Positions 6,672-14,771 of a stretch of DNA of 38,850 nucleotides are shown here, piece after piece; positions within the stretch are counted from its first letter, which is position 1; each line of letters begins with the position of its first letter. Source of the stretch: Chitinophagaceae bacterium. GTDB lineage: Bacteria; Bacteroidota; Bacteroidia; Chitinophagales; Chitinophagaceae. The stretch is taken from the NCBI GenBank assembly GCA_021299175.1, contig JAJTFY010000033.1:1-38850 (forward strand). Direction: 5' to 3'. Made by a program: the position numbers and the translations under genes. The notes beneath the pieces were generated by a model, which was given only the letters and a program-made list of their open reading frames with translations, was not told the DNA's origin and did no database searches.

Positions 6672-8606
6672 TTAAATGGATTGCCGATTCTTATTTTCAG
6701 ATGTCAAGGTAGACAATATTTCTGATACTGAACATTGTCCTGCATCTCCCTTTCCTTGTCTTCTTACGGAAACGCAGCCCTCGTTCTGCTCTTTTTCGCC
6801 AATGACGAGCATGTAGGGAACGCGCATCAATTCAGTATCCCTGATTTTCTTTCCAATTTTTTCACTTCTGTCGTCCACCTCAGATCGGATACCTGCCTCC
6901 AACAACTGCTTGTTGACCGAGAAGGCATAATCATTGAATTTATCGCTGATGGGAAGAATCTTGACCTGCACCGGAGAGAGCCACAATGGGAATTTACCGG
7001 CATAGTGTTCCAGGAGGAATCCGATGAACCTCTCATGCGTGCCCAATGGGGCGCGGTGAATGATCAATGGCACTTCCGGCTGGTTGTCTCGGTTGGTGAA
7101 TTGCAAACCAAACCTTCTGCCTTGGGCAAAGTCTACCTGGTTGGTGGCAAGGGTAAACTCACGGCCAATGGCACTCCAGATCTGCACATCAATCTTAGGA
7201 CCATAAAATGCCCCTTCGTCAGGAACTTCAACAAATGGTATATTAGATTCAATCAAGACCTGCCTTACCATTTCCTCTGTTTCAAGCCATAGTTCAGGCT
7301 CATTGATGTATTTCTGGCCCAGTTTTGCAGGATCGTGCAGACTCAGGCGCATCACGTATTTATCAATACCAAATATGTTGAAATACTTTATGTACATGTC
7401 ATTGACAGCCCTGAACTCATTGGCAAAATCTTCTTTTGAACAATAAATATGGGCATCATTCATGTGCAAGCACCTCACCCTCATCAAACCAAACAACTCT
7501 CCACTTTGTTCATAGCGGTAACAAGTACCATACTCTGCAAGGCGAAGCGGCAGTTCCCTGTAGCTCCTGTTTTCAGCAGAAAATATTTTGTGGTGGTGAG
7601 GGCAGTTCATGGCCTTGAGGTAGTATTTAACTCCTTCAAGTTCCATTGGAGGATACATGCTCTCCTGGTAATAAGGAAGATGACCACTGGTAATGTACAG
7701 ACTCTCCTTCGCAATATGAGGCGTAACCACACGCTTGTATCCTGCGGCAGTCTCTGTTTCCTTTGCCAGTCTTTCCAATTCTTCTATAATGACAGTACCG
7801 TTGGGCATCCAGAGGGGTAGACCAGGCCCTATATTGTCATCAAAAGTGAAGATCCCCAATTCTTTGCCCAGTTTCCTGTGGTCTCTTTTCTTGGCCTCTT
7901 CCAACATCAGAATATGCTCATCAAGTTCTTTCTGGTTCGGGAAACTCACGCCATACACTCGGGTAAGCTGCTTGTTTTTCTCATCCCCTTTCCAATAAGC
8001 CCCGGCAATGGAAGTAAGTTTGATGGCCTTGATCAGGCCGGTATGAGGGATATGTGGGCCACGACAGAGGTCGGTAAATGCCCCCTGCGTATAAAAACTG
8101 ATTTCACCATCTGTAAGCCCCTGCAACAGATCGAGTTTGTATTCATCACCCTTTTCGGTAAAATAGGCAATGGCATCATCCTTGGAAATCTGCTTGCGAG
8201 TGTAAATATTGTTTTGTTTGGCCAACTCCCCCATCTTTTTTTCAAGATTGGACAACTCCTCTTCAGAGATTGTTTTACCCCCAAGATCCATGTCATAATA
8301 AAAACCCCTGTCAATGGCAGGGCCAACCCAAAATTTCACGCCAGGGAATGTAGCTTCTACAGCTTCTGCCAACAAGTGCGCAGTTGAATGCCAAAATGTT
8401 GATTTTCCGTCAGCATCGTCCCAGGTGATGAGCTTTAAGGCGGCATCCTTGTTGATGGGCGTAGAAGCATCACTTACAACACCATCAATGGAGGCTGCAA
8501 TGACTTTTTTTGCCAAACCCTCTGAAATACCCTTTGCTACAGCCAAAGGAGTTATACCCAGCTCATAGCTTCTTACTGCACCATCCGGAAATTGAATATT
8601 GACCAT
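6672..8606 (-). CDS. thrS: Threonyl-tRNA synthetase
   Basis: Class II aminoacyl-tRNA synthetase charging tRNA-Thr; 644 residues, normal length. The TGS domain covers residues 1 to about 60, and the editing domain follows with H73-xxx-H77 (HSTAH) and the TDLCRGPH segment. The catalytic core includes AMNCPHHH (zinc-ligand cysteine), motif 2 around RYEQSGELFGLMRVR, and HRAPLGTHERF (motif 3). A C-terminal anticodon-binding domain (SPVQVKILPISDK onward) completes it. It is the first gene of a thrS-infC unit, and the start MVNIQFPDG is the standard TGS start. Confidence 0.97.
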   Translation of the reverse strand: MVNIQFPDGAVRSYELGITPLAVAKGISEGLAKKVIAASIDGVVSDASTPINKDAALKLITWDDADGKSTFWHSTAHLLAEAVEATFPGVKFWVGPAIDRGFYYDMDLGGKTISEEELSNLEKKMGELAKQNNIYTRKQISKDDAIAYFTEKGDEYKLDLLQGLTDGEISFYTQGAFTDLCRGPHIPHTGLIKAIKLTSIAGAYWKGDEKNKQLTRVYGVSFPNQKELDEHILMLEEAKKRDHRKLGKELGIFTFDDNIGPGLPLWMPNGTVIIEELERLAKETETAAGYKRVVTPHIAKESLYITSGHLPYYQESMYPPMELEGVKYYLKAMNCPHHHKIFSAENRSYRELPLRLAEYGTCYRYEQSGELFGLMRVRCLHMNDAHIYCSKEDFANEFRAVNDMYIKYFNIFGIDKYVMRLSLHDPAKLGQKYINEPELWLETEEMVRQVLIESNIPFVEVPDEGAFYGPKIDVQIWSAIGREFTLATNQVDFAQGRRFGLQFTNRDNQPEVPLIIHRAPLGTHERFIGFLLEHYAGKFPLWLSPVQVKILPISDKFNDYAFSVNKQLLEAGIRSEVDDRSEKIGKKIRDTELMRVPYMLVIGEKEQNEGCVSVRRQGKGDAGQCSVSEILSTLTSENKNRQSI

Positions 8607-8644
8607 TTTGTATACGCTATTGAATTTGAATGCTTAATTAACGG

Positions 8645-8652
8645 CAAATTTA
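8645..8652 (-). promoter_or_regulatory. Candidate -7 element (TAAATTTG) for thrS-infC
   Basis: TAAATTTG on the minus strand matches TAnnTTTG and lies 38 bases before the thrS ATG. No convincing TTG is seen 17-23 bases further upstream. Confidence 0.35.
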
Positions 8653-8762
8653 ACGAAGTATTGGGTAAGCCCCTCTTGAATTCACAATAATTTGCATTGT
8701 TGTGATTAAAAAAATGGAATTATGTAGTAACAAGATGAAAAAGCATTCGTTTTTACCTAAAA

Positions 8763-9785
8763 TTGGAGCTGTTTCAAGAGCATTTACCCTTTTGGGGCCA
8801 ATGGATTGGCGGCTTCACTTCTGCAGACGATCCTTCCGGATCAAGCACAGATTATGTGCTGGAAATAGAGGTGGCAGGAACGCAGGTAAGTGGGTATTCT
8901 TATACCTATTTTTCAATGTCCGGTAAACGATATTTTGTGATTTGCCGGTTAAAGGGAAGTTTTGACAAAGGCAGCAAATCACTTTCAGTGAATGAGGTTG
9001 AAACCGTCAAAACCAATACCCCTCCCGATTTCAAAAATTGCCATCAATCCCATGAACTGACCTATCTAAAACAAGCCGACAAAGAAATCCTTTTGGGTAA
9101 ATGGAAGCCAGTGGAAAAAGGAAGTGACTGCGGAAAGGGCAATACTTCACTGGAAAGAAAACTACTGATCACCACTCCTCCGACATCTAAAAAAGATGAA
9201 AAAAGTTCTCCTAAAAAAATAGAACCCAATCCTGCTCAACAAAAAATTGTGGCAGAGTCTGATCCAAAACCAAACCCTTCGATCAAGAAACCGACCGAGG
9301 ATAAAACACATACCCTTCCAAAAGGTAACCAGCAGTCACTAACGGAAAAATCTGGCGAAAAGAAGGTTGAACCCAAGCCTGTGATGCCCATTGAGGGCGG
9401 AAAGGCAAAGAATCTTTCTGAATCTGCCAAAGAAAAACTGACCCAAAGAAATGCACAGCTGATCAAAACGATTGAAGTTACAGGACCATCCATCAAAATT
9501 GATATTTACGATAACGGTCAGGTAGACGGAGATACTGTTTCGATCTTCATGAATGGCGTTTTGTTGATACCTGCGAAAATGTTGACAGCGAAACCCATCA
9601 CCATCAACATCAATGTCAATGAAACCGATGAGGTCTATGATATTGTGATGTTTGCCGAGAGCTTAGGTACTATTCCTCCCAATACAGCATTCATGGTTGT
9701 AACAACAGCAACCAACCGCTACGAAATCAACATTACCTCTACAGAACAGACCAGCGGATCGATCAGGTTAAAAGTAAAACGGTAA
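8763..9785 (+). CDS. Hypothetical two-domain protein, N-terminus probably frameshifted
   Basis: I recognise no named family. From a TTG at 8763 it has 340 residues. An N-terminal domain (to about residue 135: QWIGGFTSADDPSGSSTDYVL onward) looks like a beta-rich secreted module. A long Lys/Pro/Ser-rich linker follows (about 140-235). A C-terminal domain (IEVTGPSIKIDIYDNGQVDGD onward) resembles a module found at the end of Bacteroidota surface proteins. An exported protein is expected, but this frame has no ATG or signal peptide: an in-frame TGA lies at 8736-8738. A good ATGAAAAAG start at 8735 is in another frame. Removing one base from the TTTTGGGG run near 8790-8797 would join that start to the body. 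So either a base-count error or a broken leader is likely. Its stop is three bases from the stop of the convergent TonB receptor gene. Confidence 0.75.
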   Translation: MELFQEHLPFWGQWIGGFTSADDPSGSSTDYVLEIEVAGTQVSGYSYTYFSMSGKRYFVICRLKGSFDKGSKSLSVNEVETVKTNTPPDFKNCHQSHELTYLKQADKEILLGKWKPVEKGSDCGKGNTSLERKLLITTPPTSKKDEKSSPKKIEPNPAQQKIVAESDPKPNPSIKKPTEDKTHTLPKGNQQSLTEKSGEKKVEPKPVMPIEGGKAKNLSESAKEKLTQRNAQLIKTIEVTGPSIKIDIYDNGQVDGDTVSIFMNGVLLIPAKMLTAKPITININVNETDEVYDIVMFAESLGTIPPNTAFMVVTTATNRYEINITSTEQTSGSIRLKVKR

Positions 9786-9788
9786 AAG

Positions 9789-12161
9789 CTAAAATTTAAA
9801 GTTATAGGTAACCGATGGAATTGCAGGAAATAAGGATACCTGTTTGGCCTGAACCTGCAGGGTTCCAGCAAATGCGCTGCCTGTTTGATCAAAATAATAG
9901 AAATAAGGGTTTTTCCTGTTGTAAGCATTGTATAAACTGAAGACCCAACTTCCTTTGATTTTTCTTTCTTTTTTAGGAACGGGCACATAGGTGGCGGATA
10001 GATCAAGGCGGTGATAAGGAGCCAAACGGTATTGATTGATGCTGCTGTATTGTTGGGTCAACACACCTTCCACGAGGTAGAATTTTTCTGGAAGAGAGGT
10101 TGCATTACCAGTTGCATAGACGAAGACGGAAGAAAACTTCCACTTGGCATTCAATTCATAAATACCTACCACAGAAAGGTCATTGCGGCGGTCAAACTTT
10201 GCAGGATATTTGTTGCCATTGTTAAGCCCTGGGAACTTGCGCCATGACCATGCCAAGGTGTAGCCAATCCATCCGGTAAATTTGCCTTTGGTTTTGTTGA
10301 TGAAAAACTCAGCTCCATAACTCCACCCCTTTCCAAATACGAATTCCTCTTCAGGATCCTTTATGGATGGTGTATACCCTTCCCTGTATTCTATCTGGTT
10401 TTGCATGGATTTATAGTACAGCTCAATGGATGTTTCATAGGCATTGTCCTTGAAATTCCTAAAGTATCCGGCAGCATATTGCCAAGACAACTGGGGCTTG
10501 ACCAATAATGTGCTGGGTACCCAAACATCCGTAGGGAGTGTAGTCCCTGAATTGCTTACAAGGTGGATGTACTGACGGTTCCGGCTGACAGAAGCCTTGA
10601 TGGATGTCTGATCATTCAAGGTATAGCGAAGGGTCGTACGGGGCTCAAATCCTGCATAAAATTTCACCTGTTCTCCGCTGTTAAAAACAGTGCTGTCCAA
10701 TTTGTTTCCATTTTGATCCCGCTTGAAAGTCTTGAAGGGGCCAACCTGCTGAAAACCACTCCACCGAAGCCCATAGCTCAATTTCAACCGGTCATTCACC
10801 TCCCAATCATCCTGCACATATGCACTCGATTCTCTGGCATATTTCAGCTGGGCATTGTTGGGATTGAACTGAACAGAGTCTTGCCTGCCAGAAACGACAG
10901 AGGGAGAAAAACGGTGAAAAGTATATTGCAAACCATACTTCAGCTTGTGCTCTGGTGAGAGGTAATGGTCCAGGTCTGACTTGATGTTGACATCACGCAC
11001 CCCACTGCTCAGGGTGAAATCAAAATTGTTTTGCAACGCATTCAAGGCAAAATTGTAATCGTTGTAGACAACTGTTGAATTCATGAACAGCTTCTTGCTG
11101 AAAACATGGTTCCACCTGGCTGTAACCGTTGAATTTCCCCATGGAATGCCCACATTGAACTGGCGCTGTTTGTTCACAAAGTCAAAAACATCCCTTCCGA
11201 AATACCCACTGATATATAACCTGTCTTTGTTGGAAAAACGGTAGTTGAATTTGGCATTGAGGTCATAGAAATAATACCCGGAGCCGTAAAATTGACTGCT
11301 TTTTTTGATGAAAGGTTTGATTAAGGCATCGATATAAGTGCGCCTGCCTGAGACAATGAAGGAGGCCTTGTCTTTTTTAATGGGGCCTTGAATAGACAGT
11401 CGGGATGAGATAGAGCCAATGCCTCCTTCCGCCTGCAGCTTGTTCATGTTACCGTCTTTCATGGAAATATCCAACACTGAAGACAATCGACCGCCGTATT
11501 GGGCAGGCATTCCGCCCTTGATCAGGGTTGTATTTTTGATGGCATCACCATTGAAAATGGAGAAAAACCCAAACAAATGGCCTGTATTGTACACCACTGC
11601 ATCATCCAGCAAGATCAGGTTCTGGTCAGGCCCTCCGCCACGGACATACAGTCCGCTGTTACCCTCCCCCGCATTGGTTACACCAGGAAAAAGTTGCAGT
11701 GTTTTCAAGGGATCCAATTCACCAAAAATCACTGGAACTGATCGCATCCGGTTCATGCTGAGGTCGAATTGACCCATTTGTGCATTGGTGACATTAGCAT
11801 CTTTCCTTTTTGCCGAGATGATGATTTCCTGCGATAAACTTGATTTGGATAAAACAGGAAGGTTCAGCTCCTGGTCTTCATGCAGGCTGATTTTCTTTTC
11901 AAAAGGGAAATAGCCAACAAAAGAAACAAGCAGGGTATACTCACCCTCAGGAAGGGTCAATGAGTAAAACCCATATTGGTTGGTACCCACAGCACGACCT
12001 GTTTCTTTGGCCTGAACGGTAGCACCAATCAGTGTTTCACGGCTGAGGGAATCGCGCACATAACCACTCAGGGTATATCGGGTTTGCGCATTCAGTAAAA
12101 AAGCCTGCGACAACAGGATCAAAATCAGGGTTAGTTTTCTCACAATATCCTTTAACATCAT
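9789..12161 (-). CDS. TonB-dependent outer-membrane receptor with N-terminal carboxypeptidase-like domain
   Basis: Outer-membrane active transporter energised by TonB. From the ATG at 12159-12161 it has 790 residues: signal peptide (MMLKDIVRKLTLILILL... ending LLNAQ), a carboxypeptidase-regulatory-like beta-sandwich domain (LSGYVRDSLSRETLIGATV onward, about 85 residues), a plug (GELDPLKTLQLFPGV, LYVRGGGPDQNLILLDDAVV) and a beta barrel ending in Phe (VTYNFKF). An upstream in-frame start would add 19 residues before the signal peptide and put the promoter inside the gene. No SusD partner is adjacent, so this belongs to the lone receptors rather than SusC pairs. Substrate unknown. Confidence 0.92.
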   Translation of the reverse strand: MMLKDIVRKLTLILILLSQAFLLNAQTRYTLSGYVRDSLSRETLIGATVQAKETGRAVGTNQYGFYSLTLPEGEYTLLVSFVGYFPFEKKISLHEDQELNLPVLSKSSLSQEIIISAKRKDANVTNAQMGQFDLSMNRMRSVPVIFGELDPLKTLQLFPGVTNAGEGNSGLYVRGGGPDQNLILLDDAVVYNTGHLFGFFSIFNGDAIKNTTLIKGGMPAQYGGRLSSVLDISMKDGNMNKLQAEGGIGSISSRLSIQGPIKKDKASFIVSGRRTYIDALIKPFIKKSSQFYGSGYYFYDLNAKFNYRFSNKDRLYISGYFGRDVFDFVNKQRQFNVGIPWGNSTVTARWNHVFSKKLFMNSTVVYNDYNFALNALQNNFDFTLSSGVRDVNIKSDLDHYLSPEHKLKYGLQYTFHRFSPSVVSGRQDSVQFNPNNAQLKYARESSAYVQDDWEVNDRLKLSYGLRWSGFQQVGPFKTFKRDQNGNKLDSTVFNSGEQVKFYAGFEPRTTLRYTLNDQTSIKASVSRNRQYIHLVSNSGTTLPTDVWVPSTLLVKPQLSWQYAAGYFRNFKDNAYETSIELYYKSMQNQIEYREGYTPSIKDPEEEFVFGKGWSYGAEFFINKTKGKFTGWIGYTLAWSWRKFPGLNNGNKYPAKFDRRNDLSVVGIYELNAKWKFSSVFVYATGNATSLPEKFYLVEGVLTQQYSSINQYRLAPYHRLDLSATYVPVPKKERKIKGSWVFSLYNAYNRKNPYFYYFDQTGSAFAGTLQVQAKQVSLFPAIPSVTYNFKF

Positions 12162-12181
12162 AGCGGAATGAAAGTTCAAGA

Positions 12182-12211
12182 CAAAGATATTATAGTAACT
12201 TTGCGGGGCAA
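12182..12211 (-). promoter_or_regulatory. Promoter of the TonB receptor gene
   Basis: On the minus strand TTG (12209-12211) is followed after exactly 19 bases by TATCTTTG (12182-12189), a full match to the Bacteroidota consensus. The expected start of transcription is about 14 bases before the ATG at 12161. It overlaps the promoter of the opposite ABC-F gene. Confidence 0.7.
12196..12203 (+). promoter_or_regulatory. -7 element of the ABC-F gene promoter
   Basis: TAACTTTG matches TAnnTTTG and lies 19 bases before the ATG at 12223. The -33 region reads TTC rather than TTG at 12175-12177 (18-base spacing). The element sits inside the spacer of the opposing promoter, so the two probably exclude each other. 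Confidence 0.5.
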
Positions 12212-12222
12212 TAAACAAACTT

Positions 12223-14181
12223 ATGCTGGCAGGATTTCAGGACCTTACTTTTGAATTTGGTGCGAGAGCAATCGTAGAGGAAGCAACATGGCATATCCAT
12301 CCGGGTGAAAGGATTGGATTGATTGGATACAATGGAACAGGAAAGTCTACCCTCTTGAAATTGCTTGCGGGTGAATACCTCCCCAGTTCAGGCACCCTAG
12401 AAAGAAGCCGGACCACGAGTATTGGATATTTACACCAGGACCTGCTCAGTTTTGATACAGAGGAAAGCATCCTTCAGGTGGCCATGGGTGCTTTTGAAAG
12501 GATCATGGAAATCCAAAAGGAAATTGACCAGCTTACCATTGAACTGGAACAATCGGAGGATGAGAAAAAACTCACGAGGTTCACTGATTTGTTGCATGAG
12601 ATGGATGTATTGGACGGATACAATATTGAGCACAAAACCGAGGACGTTTTGCATGGACTGGGATTCAAACAATCTGACCTCAGCAGGCCCTATAAGGAAT
12701 TCAGCGGAGGCTGGAGGATGCGGGTATTGCTGGCCAAGATGATCCTGATGCAGCCTGATCTGCTCATGATGGATGAACCGACCAACCACCTTGATCTTCC
12801 GTCCATCGAATGGCTTGAAAAATACCTGATCCATTACCAGGGGGCTGTCGTCATCGTCAGCCATGATAAATTTTTCCTCGACAGGATGGTCAACAAAATC
12901 GTTGAACTCTACCAACGCAAACTCAATATCTATTCAGGCAATTACTCTTACTACGAGAAAGAGAAGGTGATCAGGATGGAAATGCAACAAAGGGCATTTG
13001 AAAACCAGCAAGACTTTATCCGTCAACAGGAAAGGTTTATCGAAAGGTTCAAGGCAAAAGCGTCCAAAGCAGCGCAGGCCCAAAGTGTTCAAAAGCGACT
13101 TGACAAGATAGACCGTGTGGAGGAAGCTTCCATTGAAAGGCCCAATATCAGGATCAACTTCAGCGTGGACAAGACGCCAGGAAAAATCATATGTTCCCTG
13201 AAAAACCTCAGCAAAAGATTTGGGAACATTGAAATTGTAGATGGTGCTGATGCAGAAATAGAAAGAGGTGATAAAATTGCTTTGATTGGCGCCAATGGTA
13301 AAGGAAAATCAACCCTGCTGCGCATCATTGCCGACCGGGAAACCTTTGAAGGGGAGCGCAATTGGGGCCATAATGTGGACGAAAGTTTCTACGCCCAGCA
13401 CCAGCTGGAGCACCTTAAACTGGATTATAATATTTTGGAAGAACTCCAGACCGCAGGCAGCAAGAAGACAGATATGGAACTGCGCACCGTGCTGGGATGT
13501 TTTCTTTTCAGCGGAGACGATGTAGACAAAAAGATCCGGGTATTGAGCGGGGGTGAAAAGGCAAGGGTTGCCCTGGCCAAGACCATCATCAGCAAAGCCA
13601 ATTTCCTGATGCTGGATGAACCGACGAATCACCTGGACATGCATTCGGTTGACCTTTTGGCCGATGCATTGGACAAATACGAAGGAAGTTTGATCCTGGT
13701 TAGCCATGATCGTTATTTCATTTCTAAAACAGCCAACAAGATCTGGGAAATTGTAGACGGAAAAATTGTTGAATTCAAGGGTGGTTATACGGAATGGTGT
13801 GAATGGAAAGAAAGAATGGAGAAAAATGCTGCTAAAGAAGCGGGCAATAAAAAAGACCAAAAGCAGGAGCCCATTGCTGAAAAGAAAAAAGAACAGGCTC
13901 CCCCACCCGCCCAAACTGCTCCCGCAAACAACGCCATAGACAAGGACAAACAAAAGGAAAAGAAAAGGCTTCAGCGTCAGTTTGATGAATTGGAGGCCAA
14001 AATCGCAGGATTGAAAAAAAGCAAGTCGGAAGCTGAAGCATCTTTGGCTGATCCCGCCATCTATTCCAACCGCAATGCATTCGTTGAAGCTGAAACAAAA
14101 TACAACAAACTGCAATCGGAATTGAGCAGCAGCGAAAAGCAATCTGAACAACTTTTTGAAGCCTTGATGAATTTGGAATAA
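12223..14181 (+). CDS. ABC-F family ATPase (ribosome-associated, Uup/YheS type)
   Basis: Soluble protein with two fused ATPase domains and no membrane domain. Walker A motifs are GYNGTGKST (about residues 35-43) and GANGKGKST in the second half. Signature motifs are FSGGWRMR and LSGGEKAR, and both Walker B regions read MDEPTNHLD or LDEPTNHLD. A charged linker between the domains (RFKAKASKAAQAQSVQKRLDK) is the P-site-tRNA-interaction linker typical of ABC-F. After the second ATPase comes a Lys/Pro/Ala-rich stretch and a C-terminal coiled coil (about residues 575-650), as in Uup or YheS. ABC-F proteins act on ribosomes to relieve stalling or protect from antibiotics; which applies here is unknown. 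Confidence 0.93.
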   Translation: MLAGFQDLTFEFGARAIVEEATWHIHPGERIGLIGYNGTGKSTLLKLLAGEYLPSSGTLERSRTTSIGYLHQDLLSFDTEESILQVAMGAFERIMEIQKEIDQLTIELEQSEDEKKLTRFTDLLHEMDVLDGYNIEHKTEDVLHGLGFKQSDLSRPYKEFSGGWRMRVLLAKMILMQPDLLMMDEPTNHLDLPSIEWLEKYLIHYQGAVVIVSHDKFFLDRMVNKIVELYQRKLNIYSGNYSYYEKEKVIRMEMQQRAFENQQDFIRQQERFIERFKAKASKAAQAQSVQKRLDKIDRVEEASIERPNIRINFSVDKTPGKIICSLKNLSKRFGNIEIVDGADAEIERGDKIALIGANGKGKSTLLRIIADRETFEGERNWGHNVDESFYAQHQLEHLKLDYNILEELQTAGSKKTDMELRTVLGCFLFSGDDVDKKIRVLSGGEKARVALAKTIISKANFLMLDEPTNHLDMHSVDLLADALDKYEGSLILVSHDRYFISKTANKIWEIVDGKIVEFKGGYTEWCEWKERMEKNAAKEAGNKKDQKQEPIAEKKKEQAPPPAQTAPANNAIDKDKQKEKKRLQRQFDELEAKIAGLKKSKSEAEASLADPAIYSNRNAFVEAETKYNKLQSELSSSEKQSEQLFEALMNLE

Positions 14182-14218
14182 GTAGGCTATTGCGTTTTAT
14201 TTTTTATTAAATTGCTGC

Positions 14219-14749
14219 ATGACCACATTAAAAAGGCGTGAAGCAATCAAGCAATTATTCTGCATTACCGCAGGAATGGCCATCATTCCATCCTGCATGA
14301 ATGACAGGCGGAAGTCAACCATCCTATTGAGCAAAATAACCATCAGTGGTGCTGAAGAAGACATGCTCGCAGAACTCTGCGAAACCATCCTTCCCAAATC
14401 ATCTACCCCAGGAGCAAAAGACATTTCCTCTCACCTGTTTGTGCTGAAAATGGTGGATGATTGCAGAAAAAAAGAAGACCAGGAAAAATTTTTAAATGGG
14501 ATGAAGGCCTTCCAGGAAAGATGCAAATCCACTGCTGGAAAGGACTTCATGGGCAGTACACCAGATGAGAGAAAAGCAATTCTTGCTTCCATCATCGCAG
14601 ACAAGGATGAGGAGAGTGACATGAAATACTTTTTCAAAACGGTCAAGGGTTTGACAATTCAATCCTATACTGCTTCTGAATTTTTTATGACCAAGGTCCA
14701 AGTCTATGAATTGGTGCCAGGCCGCTACCATGGCTGTGTACCCGCATAA
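14219..14749 (+). CDS. Gluconate 2-dehydrogenase subunit 3 family protein (small subunit of a GMC dehydrogenase)
   Basis: Small partner subunit of periplasmic FAD dehydrogenases, needed for export and maturation of the catalytic subunit. It has 176 residues. The N-terminus LKRREAIKQLF resembles a twin-arginine signal, with a hydrophobic stretch and a possible lipobox ending PSC at Cys26. The body has the family pattern AEEDMLAELCETILPKS and later YTASEFFMTKVQVYELVPGRYHGC. The GMC catalytic gene follows after 22 bases. In this enzyme class the catalytic subunit travels through the Tat system with this subunit. Confidence 0.88.
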   Translation: MTTLKRREAIKQLFCITAGMAIIPSCMNDRRKSTILLSKITISGAEEDMLAELCETILPKSSTPGAKDISSHLFVLKMVDDCRKKEDQEKFLNGMKAFQERCKSTAGKDFMGSTPDERKAILASIIADKDEESDMKYFFKTVKGLTIQSYTASEFFMTKVQVYELVPGRYHGCVPA

Positions 14750-14771
14750 TCACCCCTTAACAAAAAAAACA

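Noticed and set aside
13309-14151. 280-codon open frame on the minus strand opposite the ABC-F gene
   Set aside because: The plus-strand ABC-F motifs (Walker A, signature, Walker B) cover the region; the antisense protein is a Phe/Cys-rich shadow with no family resemblance.
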